Source: UBA6168 sp031426435
GTDB taxonomy: Bacteria > Bacteroidota > Bacteroidia > Chitinophagales > Saprospiraceae
NCBI GenBank assembly: GCA_031426435.1
Contig: JANPLH010000522.1
Coordinates: 1-5,655, forward strand
DNA length: 5,655 nt
Reading direction: 5' to 3'
Within the stretch, counting starts at the first letter, position 1. The number at the start of each line of letters is the position of its first letter. Positions 1 through 4,928 of this stretch are shown piece after piece. The notes under the pieces are model-generated. The model saw only the letters and a program-made list of their open reading frames with translations. It did no database searches and had not been told where the DNA came from. The position numbers were made by a program, and so were the translations under genes.

Positions 1-526
1 CGGCGAGGTCATCAAGGACATTAAAGTGCCAAAGCCAAAGCGTTTCGTCACCGCCATGTCCGAAATGCATGCCGACATGATGCGCCATTTCCTCATTAAG
101 GTCATCGAAAGCGACCACGGCACTGCGCACCGATTGCGCAGCCAGTTCAAGCTGAAAGTGCCAGTGGCGGGCAAAACTGGTACCTCTAACGACAATCGTG
201 ATGGTTGGTTCCTCGGCTTTACTCCCGATATTTGCTTTGGCGCCTGGGTAGGTGGCGAGCATCCCCAAGTACGATTTGAAGAAACAAAACTGGGGCAAGG
301 CTCCAGCACGGCCATGCCGATTTGCACCAATTTCCTCAACCAGGTCTATAAATCCAAACAATATGAAAAATGGGTCGGGAACAAGTTCCCCGAAATGGAC
401 AGCATTACCCTGGATAAGCTCGATTGCTATGGGCTTCGGCACCCCAAAAATGACTCTACTGAATTGGATTCCATCCTGACGCAACCAGCCACTACGCCCG
501 TAGTCAATGAGATAAAGCAGGATTAA
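1..526 (+). CDS. Penicillin-binding protein, transpeptidase C-terminal part (PBP1A-like), 5' partial
   Basis: This is the 3' end of a gene that begins before the window; the frame is open from base 2 and ends at TAA 524-526. About 174 residues are visible. The KTGTS motif at bases 173-187 is the third active-site motif of penicillin-binding transpeptidases. It is followed by the typical DGWFLGFTP and AWVGGE stretch of the beta-lactam-binding fold. The enzyme would cross-link peptidoglycan on the outer face of the inner membrane. The residues after the domain (a PICTNFLNQVY segment and a polar tail with DCYG) resemble the end of class A PBPs of Bacteroidota, so PBP1A is the likeliest call. The SxxK and SxN motifs and any glycosyltransferase domain lie outside, so class A versus class B is not proven. 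A GTG at base 26 is internal and not the real start. The gene is convergent with rnhB. Confidence 0.88.
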   Translation, partial: GEVIKDIKVPKPKRFVTAMSEMHADMMRHFLIKVIESDHGTAHRLRSQFKLKVPVAGKTGTSNDNRDGWFLGFTPDICFGAWVGGEHPQVRFEETKLGQGSSTAMPICTNFLNQVYKSKQYEKWVGNKFPEMDSITLDKLDCYGLRHPKNDSTELDSILTQPATTPVVNEIKQD

Positions 527-528
527 TT

Positions 529-1143
529 TTAAGACCACAATTCAAACAGCACCCCCTGCTCCTCTATCGGCAAGAGCCTGAACGACTTTCGGTGTTCCAC
601 CGTTGCGCCATGCTGCCGAATGGCCTCCCGGTGCACTGCCGTTGGGTAGCCTTTGTTTCTTTCCCATCCATAATGCGGGTATGTTTTTGCCAAAAAATCC
701 ATGTGGTCGTCCCGGTAGGTCTTCGCCAAAACGGAAGCGGCGGCGATGCTCATGAACCGCTCGTCTCCCTTCACCATGCAATGGTGAGGAATGCCGGGGT
801 AGGGCTTGAATCGGTTGCCGTCAATGAGCAGTGAGGTCGGCTTTGTTTTCAGCTTCGCAATGGCCTGGTGCATCCCCTCAACGGAGGCCCAAAGGATGTT
901 CAGTCGGTCTATTTCCGATGGGGATAGGTTTACCACCGCCCATGCCAGCGCCTCTCGTTCGATGATGGGCCGCAGCTCAAACCGTTGGTTCTCCGTGAGT
1001 TGTTTTGAGTCGTTGAGGAAGGGATGGTCAAAATCCTTTGGCAGAATAACCGCTGCCGCAAAGACGGGGCCAGCCAAGCAGCCCCGACCTGCTTCGTCGC
1101 AGCCGGCTTCGGTTTCGGATTCGTTGTGGAATGGAAGTAGCAT
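529..1143 (-). CDS. rnhB: Ribonuclease HII
   Basis: This 204-residue protein has the normal length for bacterial RNase HII. The enzyme nicks the RNA strand of RNA-DNA hybrids and starts ribonucleotide excision repair by cutting 5' of single ribonucleotides in DNA. The N-terminal signature CDEAGRG supplies D16 and E17. LLIDG gives D108, and VKGD gives D127, so the full four-acid metal-binding set is present with spacing like the E. coli enzyme. The DSKQL motif (45-49) and the AAASVLAKTYRDD helix are also family hallmarks, as is the GYPT segment near the C-terminus. The ATG at 1143 places the DEAGRG motif at the usual distance from the start. The gene follows the dual-OB gene by 41 bases and could be read through from it, but a TAnnTTTG element at 1166-1173 may give it its own promoter. 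Its stop lies two bases from the convergent PBP stop. Confidence 0.97.
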   Translation of the reverse strand: MLLPFHNESETEAGCDEAGRGCLAGPVFAAAVILPKDFDHPFLNDSKQLTENQRFELRPIIEREALAWAVVNLSPSEIDRLNILWASVEGMHQAIAKLKTKPTSLLIDGNRFKPYPGIPHHCMVKGDERFMSIAAASVLAKTYRDDHMDFLAKTYPHYGWERNKGYPTAVHREAIRQHGATVEHRKSFRLLPIEEQGVLFELWS

Positions 1144-1165
1144 TTGAACTGGTTTTGAACCAATG

Positions 1166-1173
1166 CAAAATTA
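1166..1173 (-). promoter_or_regulatory. Possible -7 promoter element for rnhB
   Basis: On the minus strand this reads TAATTTTG, an exact match to the Bacteroidota -7 consensus TAnnTTTG. It lies 22 bases upstream of the rnhB ATG, giving a leader of roughly 16 nucleotides. I found no TTTG or TTG at the expected -33 distance, so this is weaker than the promoter at 3052-3081. The motif can occur by chance in AT-rich spacers. Confidence 0.35.
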
Positions 1174-1184
1174 ACATTTTAGCC

Positions 1185-1844
1185 CTATTTGCTGTATATC
1201 ATCCCCGCCGCCAGCTTGTAATATTTGCCCTCGAACGGGATGCCAAGGGAAACGGTCAAGTAAGGTCTGCGCCCCTCCAAAGTGCCAAGCCCCTCCTGCA
1301 TCTGGTCGAAGAAATTGACATCGGTCATGGGCAGGTCGTAAGAATGGCCGCCCAGCTTGAATTTCACCCTCGGCTTGGTCTTGTACGGAGTGGTGAAATA
1401 GGGTTGCACCTCCTCTGGCCTCACGAGCACGAGCGAACGGTTGACCCTTTCAATTTCCTCAGGTTCCAAATAGCGACCCTTGCTACCAAGCAGTGCATCT
1501 TCCCCATTTTCCACAAGCTGGTCGAGGTGGGGGACGGACAGGGTGCCGGGGCGCAATTTTACAAGGCTGCCCTCCGCAAAGAGGCAGTTTTCGGTCTGAT
1601 ACCCAATGGGGCATTGCCTCACCAATTCAAACTCCAAGATGTCCCCTACGGCGATTTCCTTGACAAGGCTGGCGGGCACTTGGCCGTAGTCTTCGTTGGA
1701 TACGGGGCGGAGCCATTTGGGCTTACCGTCCTTTTTACAAAGGTGAAAGGCATTGTTGGCATCGGGCATGAGCTGTACGCCTGCGATGCAGCGCTCGCCG
1801 TACTTCTTTGAGTTGGCAAGGCAAAGGAGGTAAGTTTTCGCCAT
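1185..1844 (-). CDS. Dual OB-fold (DuOB) domain-like protein
   Basis: This is a 219-residue soluble protein with no signal peptide or membrane segment. From memory it matches proteins annotated as dual OB domain-containing. The matching parts are an N-terminal LANSKKYGERCIAG segment (9-22), WLRPVS (44-49), a YQTEN motif (82-86) and a C-terminal YLTVSLGIPF strand pair (195-204) followed by YKLAAGMI (209-216). The layout fits two small beta-barrel domains of about 100 residues each. OB folds commonly bind nucleic acids or nucleotides, so a cytoplasmic binding or sensing role is reasonable, but no biochemical function is known to me. It sits directly downstream of two DUF488 genes, 56 bases after the second, and upstream of rnhB. 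The ATG at 1844 is chosen because the family-like motif begins within ten residues of it. An out-of-frame ATG five bases upstream would give only a short shadow peptide. The family call is by eye and needs a profile search. Confidence 0.62.
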   Translation of the reverse strand: MAKTYLLCLANSKKYGERCIAGVQLMPDANNAFHLCKKDGKPKWLRPVSNEDYGQVPASLVKEIAVGDILEFELVRQCPIGYQTENCLFAEGSLVKLRPGTLSVPHLDQLVENGEDALLGSKGRYLEPEEIERVNRSLVLVRPEEVQPYFTTPYKTKPRVKFKLGGHSYDLPMTDVNFFDQMQEGLGTLEGRRPYLTVSLGIPFEGKYYKLAAGMIYSK

Positions 1845-1862
1845 AGCATTTGTGTGTTGAAA

Positions 1863-1900
1863 TTGGGATATTGGGATATTGGGGATTGGGATATTGGGGG
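1863..1900 (+). repeat. G-rich tandem repeat, possible G-quadruplex
   Basis: Five imperfect 7-8 base units of the type TTGGGATA run head to tail in the spacer between the second DUF488 gene and the dual-OB gene. The plus strand carries five G-runs (1865-1867, 1873-1875, 1881-1884, 1888-1890, 1896-1900) separated by loops of 5, 5, 3 and 5 bases. This satisfies the usual G-quadruplex pattern of four or more G3 runs with loops of 1-7. The plus strand is the template for the flanking minus-strand genes, so their mRNA would carry the C-rich copy. The array touches the stop codon of the upstream gene (TAA, 1901-1903). Confidence 0.8.
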
Positions 1901-2344
1901 TTACTTGACCAAATGCACGATTTCTATATCATTAAAACGGTGCTGGAAATACTCGGCAAGCAGCCTTCGGTGGCATTTTTCGGGACCGTGCTCACTGCAC
2001 AAGAGGCAATGCTGGTGCAGGTTTTCGGGGTTTACCTTGTCTCCGATTTTCCGCATATCAATGAGGTTTAAATAAGCGGTTTCATATTCGGCCCAATTAA
2101 TTTTTTTATTGCGGTATAGGTCGAGCAGTTCTTTCGTTGGGGCAAAATCGAGGTTGTGCTCATAGCCTAAATTTCCTATTTCACCCAAAAAAAACTTTAG
2201 GTCATTGCCCTTGGCAAAGCCCGCCAACTGTGAGGCATTACTGATTCGGGTATCAATGACAGCACTAACGCCGTTGTTGCGCAGCAGCCCAAAAAACTGG
2301 CTTGCATTTTTGCCTGTAAAACCGATGGTATATAGCTTTATCAT
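1901..2344 (-). CDS. DUF488 family protein, short form
   Basis: This is a 147-residue protein of the DUF488 family. It opens with YTIGFT (5-10), the counterpart of the TIGHS motif, followed by the IDTR segment (30-33) and the signature LLCSEHGPEKCHR (114-126), with Cys116, Cys124, His125 and Arg126. These conserved Cys and His residues suggest a catalytic or metal-binding site, but the family's reaction is not known to me. No signal peptide is visible. It is shorter, richer in Lys and Asn, and encoded by more AT-rich DNA than the DUF488 gene just upstream. It also has a divergent middle (NLGYEHNLDF) where the other protein has FGKEFGAR. The pair therefore looks like two old paralogs or separate acquisitions, not a recent tandem copy. 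ATG at 2344 lies 38 bases after the preceding stop, which fits co-transcription. Confidence 0.85.
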   Translation of the reverse strand: MIKLYTIGFTGKNASQFFGLLRNNGVSAVIDTRISNASQLAGFAKGNDLKFFLGEIGNLGYEHNLDFAPTKELLDLYRNKKINWAEYETAYLNLIDMRKIGDKVNPENLHQHCLLCSEHGPEKCHRRLLAEYFQHRFNDIEIVHLVK

Positions 2345-2382
2345 GCGTTTAGGATGCTTATATGTTTTAGATATAGGGGCAA

Positions 2383-3021
2383 TTAAGCCCCATCGCCTTC
2401 GTCAGTTATTGCCTCTTTTTTTTGTGACCAACCCACCAATTGGTTGTGCAGCCGATAGGCCGCTTGCAACTGTTCCTTCGTGCCTATTTCAGGTTCGAAA
2501 ATAGTGGGCTGGGGCAGTTTTTTTGCAAACTTCTTCAGCAGGGTTTGCACCAATTCATGGTGGGTAGCCACCTCGCCATCTTTAAGGATATGCACCACTT
2601 GAAATCCCTCACGCTCGAGCATATTTGAAATCATGGAAAAGCGGTGGCAATCCAGCGGCTCGGCCTCGGCGCACATGAGGGCGGGGAAGTAGCCCTTGTC
2701 CACCCCTTGCCGCAGCCGCTCGATGCCCAATTTGAAATCGGCAGTGGCCTGCACTTTTTCAAAATCAACCTTACCCGTATCGTCTTGCAGCTTGGGATTG
2801 GCATGCCTTGCGCCAAACTCCTTCCCGAAATGGAGATAGACAATGTCGTTTTCCCGGAGGAACTCGGCCAACAAGGGCTTGTTGTACTGCGGGTTGTACT
2901 GGCTGGCGGGGGTACTGCGCACGTCCACCACGCAGTCAATACCGTGCAGTTGGAGCAGCCGAAGGAAATCCTCGGCAGAATGGTTGGAATGGCCAATGGT
3001 ATGTATGACGGGCTTGGGCAT
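2383..3021 (-). CDS. DUF488 family protein, long form
   Basis: This 212-residue cytoplasmic protein carries the full DUF488 signature: HTIGHSNHS (7-15), VVDVRSTPAS (31-40), HFGKEFGAR (64-72) and MCAEAEPLDCHR (116-127) with Cys117, Glu119, Cys125, His126 and Arg127. After the domain, a C-terminal tail of about 60 residues (LVQTLLKKFAKK onward) is charged and probably helical. The molecular function of the family is not established to my knowledge; the invariant Cys/His motif suggests an active site. I chose the ATG at 3021. A GTG at 3063 would add 14 residues, but it lies upstream of the likely transcription start from the promoter at 3052-3081 and the extra residues do not resemble the family. 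This is the first gene of the proposed DUF488-DUF488-dual-OB unit. Confidence 0.9.
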   Translation of the reverse strand: MPKPVIHTIGHSNHSAEDFLRLLQLHGIDCVVDVRSTPASQYNPQYNKPLLAEFLRENDIVYLHFGKEFGARHANPKLQDDTGKVDFEKVQATADFKLGIERLRQGVDKGYFPALMCAEAEPLDCHRFSMISNMLEREGFQVVHILKDGEVATHHELVQTLLKKFAKKLPQPTIFEPEIGTKEQLQAAYRLHNQLVGWSQKKEAITDEGDGA

Positions 3022-3051
3022 GTGCAGTTTTCTGTGCGTTTTGTGCAAGGC

Positions 3052-3081
3052 CAAAAATAGCACTCACACTGGAATTACAAA
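3052..3081 (-). promoter_or_regulatory. Bacteroidota-type promoter for the DUF488/dual-OB unit
   Basis: On the minus strand a TTTG at 3081-3078 is followed by an 18-base spacer and TATTTTTG at 3059-3052. This matches the primary-sigma consensus of Bacteroidota (TTTG near -33, TAnnTTTG near -7, spacing about 17-23). Transcription would begin near 3045-3048 and leave a leader of about 25 nucleotides before the ATG at 3021. That spacing supports the ATG over the GTG at 3063. Confidence 0.6.
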
Positions 3082-3092
3082 GCCCCGCAATC

Positions 3093-3114
3093 AAAAAAAG
3101 CAGTAATAATTACT
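3093..3114 (-). terminator. Weak intrinsic terminator-like hairpin after the ATPase gene
   Basis: On the minus strand the inverted repeat AGTAATTATTACT (3114-3102) overlaps the ATPase stop codon and is followed two bases later by seven Ts (3099-3093). The stem is five A/T-rich pairs around a three-base loop, so it is thermodynamically weak. Its position between the ATPase stop and the promoter at 3052-3081 makes a partial terminator plausible. Confidence 0.35.
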
Positions 3115-4453
3115 CTGAAAAAATCCGCCCTTCTTTTTCGTACTCTCGTTTTATGCCGTCCAGCACGTACTGAAATGGAAGTGATTTGTCGTCGTTTGCA
3201 AGGCATTTCAAGCAGGCAAACTGAACCACATTGATGATATGCCCCCCCGAAATCTCGAACTTTGAGGCCAATTTTGGTATGTTTTCAGTGTGCCCATTCT
3301 GAGAAGCAGGCATTAGCTGTGCAGGCATGGAGCGCCGCCAAATTTCTTCCCGCTCCGCCCGTTCCGGCATCGGGAACTTGATGATGGCGTTGAAGCGGCG
3401 CATGAACGCATCGTCAATATTCGATTTGAAATTGGAGGCTAAGATGACCAGCCCGTTGAACTCCTCCACCCGTTGCAAGAGGTAGCTCACCTCTTGGTTG
3501 GCGTATTTGTCATGGGCGTCCCGCACGTTGGTTCGCTTGCCGAACAGCGAGTCCGCCTCGTCAAAGAAGAGTATCCAGTTTTTGTCCTCCGCCTTGTCGA
3601 AAAGGGAGGCGAGGTTCTTCTCCGTCTCACCGATGAACTTTGACACGACCGTGGAGAGGTCCACCCGATAGACATCCCTGCCGGTGTATTTGCCCAAAAG
3701 GCTGGCGGTCATGGTCTTGCCGGTGCCGGGCGGGCCATGAAACAGTACCCGGTAGCCGGGCTTAAGGCGCTTTGCCATTCCCCAGTCCCGCAAGAGTGTC
3801 TCGTTGTGCTTTATCCAATTTTCCAAGTCCAGGATTTGCAACTTGATGTCGGGCGGCAGCACGAGGTCGTCCCAAGACAGGTTGGTTTCAATCTTTTTTG
3901 CCGGGAACTCGGTGCTGAAATGCGGCGGCGACACCTTGCCCGTGGTGAAAAGCTCGACGTACTCTAGCGAGAGTATGATGCGCCCGCTCATGATTGGCTC
4001 CCCGGTAGGCACGGGTTCGAGCCAGAGGATTTTCTTCTTCGCAAAAATATGCTCGGAGCCAAACAGCTCCTGCACCTGGAAGCGCTTTTCGAGGTCGTCG
4101 CCAGCGAGGAGGAATAGGGCCGTTTCTCCGGTGGGCAGGAAGCCCCGGAAGTTTTTGCCACGGGTGCCACCGAGTTGGGGGAAGTCGCCGGAGTTGGGCA
4201 AAGCTGCTTGAATGATTTGGTCGAAGAATAATGGGTTGAAATGGGGTGCAATAGCCAGCCATAACAGAATGGAAGATTCTGCATCCAAATCTGGCAAAAA
4301 GTTGATTTTGGGTAAATTGGATAATATGGTTATATCGTCATGAATTGTGCCTGATATTTCGACTTGGGGTTCCTTTTGAAAAAAAAGGAATAATCGCTTG
4401 CGTATAAATTCGTCAAGCGAATTCAGAAATTCTGCGGCATTAATAGCTGTCAA
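3110..4453 (-). CDS. AAA+ ATPase of contractile injection system (Afp15/Pvc15-like)
   Basis: This is a complete 447-residue protein. The first 190 or so residues are a family-specific N-terminal region with a GGTRGKNFRGFLPTGETALF segment (95-114). A link with TNLSWDDLVLP (190-200) and WGMAKRLKPGY (224-234) leads into the AAA+ module. Walker A is GPPGTGKT (240-247, Lys246) and Walker B is ILFFDEAD (294-301, Asp298, Glu299). IGETEKNL (274-281), the HDKYANQEVSYLLQR block (314-328), sensor-1 Asn341 and the arginine pair 352-353 follow. The whole pattern resembles the ATPase encoded in eCIS loci such as Afp and PVC. That ATPase is thought to act in the producing cell, in assembly or cargo loading; I know of no role in sheath recycling like that of ClpV. 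No ATG precedes residue 154. The only sensible start is TTG at 4453, with an in-frame stop five codons upstream. Where sensor 2 usually has Arg, this protein reads GGHIIN (403-408). The OmpA-domain and exported-protein genes lie upstream in the same direction. Confidence 0.9.
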   Translation of the reverse strand: MTAINAAEFLNSLDEFIRKRLFLFFQKEPQVEISGTIHDDITILSNLPKINFLPDLDAESSILLWLAIAPHFNPLFFDQIIQAALPNSGDFPQLGGTRGKNFRGFLPTGETALFLLAGDDLEKRFQVQELFGSEHIFAKKKILWLEPVPTGEPIMSGRIILSLEYVELFTTGKVSPPHFSTEFPAKKIETNLSWDDLVLPPDIKLQILDLENWIKHNETLLRDWGMAKRLKPGYRVLFHGPPGTGKTMTASLLGKYTGRDVYRVDLSTVVSKFIGETEKNLASLFDKAEDKNWILFFDEADSLFGKRTNVRDAHDKYANQEVSYLLQRVEEFNGLVILASNFKSNIDDAFMRRFNAIIKFPMPERAEREEIWRRSMPAQLMPASQNGHTENIPKLASKFEISGGHIINVVQFACLKCLANDDKSLPFQYVLDGIKREYEKEGRIFSE

Positions 4454-4511
4454 AATGATGAAATTTTAAAATTATACAACACAAGTTGATTTTAGAGTTG
4501 GGGTATTGCAA

Positions 4512-4913
4512 TTAAAGTTTTTTAATTTCCGCTGCCCAAAACAAGGTACAATCACCTCCATAATCGCTATGAAGAGAATACGAATCTCCCGCTGGGTGAT
4601 AGTTTATTGCATGAATTTGATAGGTTTTTCCTGTTTCGAAAAAACCCTGTTCCATGAGGTCAGGGCATGGGATTGCCATGCAAATTATTGAATCAGGGAG
4701 GGTTCCATGAAGCTGTTTTTTAACTTTAAATTTATAAGCAACCGCGATTTGTTCGTCTCCACAACGAGGAGATGGAGATGGAATCTCTATAAGTTTTGCA
4801 TAGAACATAACCACATCCGAAAGATTTTGACGCTCGTTTTTTTTAGGTTTATTCATTTCAAGATTGCAATTAAAAATAGTTAATAAAAAAAGAAAAACAG
4901 GAATGGATTTCAT
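4512..4913 (-). CDS. Small exported or lipoprotein-like protein, unknown function
   Basis: I do not recognise this 133-residue protein. Residues 1-15 form a signal-peptide-like stretch (Lys2, then a hydrophobic core IPVFLFLLTIF) ending at Cys16. The bases of a lipobox are present, but Ile-Phe-Asn before the Cys is not a standard match, so lipidation is uncertain and type I cleavage is possible. A Lys/Asn-rich linker follows (20-30). The mature part has Cys51, Cys78, Cys83 and Cys122 and a strand-rich core: YKFKVKKQLHGTLPDSI (60-76), a Cys-rich turn, then ETGKTYQIHAI (93-103). That order loosely recalls NTR/TIMP-like OB folds of exported proteins, but this is a guess from pattern only. The ATG at 4913 lies 15 bases after the stop of the OmpA-domain gene, so the two are very probably co-transcribed. 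The eCIS-type ATPase follows 58 bases later. An envelope location next to an OmpA-domain protein is plausible. Confidence 0.7.
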   Translation of the reverse strand: MKSIPVFLFLLTIFNCNLEMNKPKKNERQNLSDVVMFYAKLIEIPSPSPRCGDEQIAVAYKFKVKKQLHGTLPDSIICMAIPCPDLMEQGFFETGKTYQIHAINYHPAGDSYSLHSDYGGDCTLFWAAEIKKL

Positions 4914-4928
4914 AATGAATGATTCAGT

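Noticed and set aside
1131..1811. Long open frame of 226 codons on the plus strand
   Set aside because: It lies antisense to the dual-OB gene, has no family-like motif and appears to be a shadow of minus-strand codon usage.
1826..1830. GGAGG on the plus strand, like a Shine-Dalgarno sequence
   Set aside because: It lies inside the dual-OB coding region on the opposite strand, and the window's real genes do not use such sites.
1863..1900. CRISPR array
   Set aside because: The units are only 7-8 bases with no spacers, so this is a simple tandem repeat.
1850..2075. Two overlapping plus-strand frames starting in the G-rich repeat
   Set aside because: Their N-termini are repeat-encoded Gly/Trp/Asp runs and the remainder is antisense to the short DUF488 gene.
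2644..3060. Plus-strand open frame of 138 codons
   Set aside because: It is antisense to the long DUF488 gene, whose motifs are clear; the plus-strand translation shows no recognisable domain.
3021..3063. N-terminal extension of the long DUF488 protein from GTG 3063
   Set aside because: It overlaps the promoter elements and adds 14 residues ahead of the MPKPVIHTIGHS start typical of the family.
4467..4476. TAATTTTA/TATAAT on the minus strand as a promoter for the ATPase
   Set aside because: It misses the final G of the Bacteroidota -7 consensus and has no TTG at the -33 distance; the operon arrangement explains expression without it.
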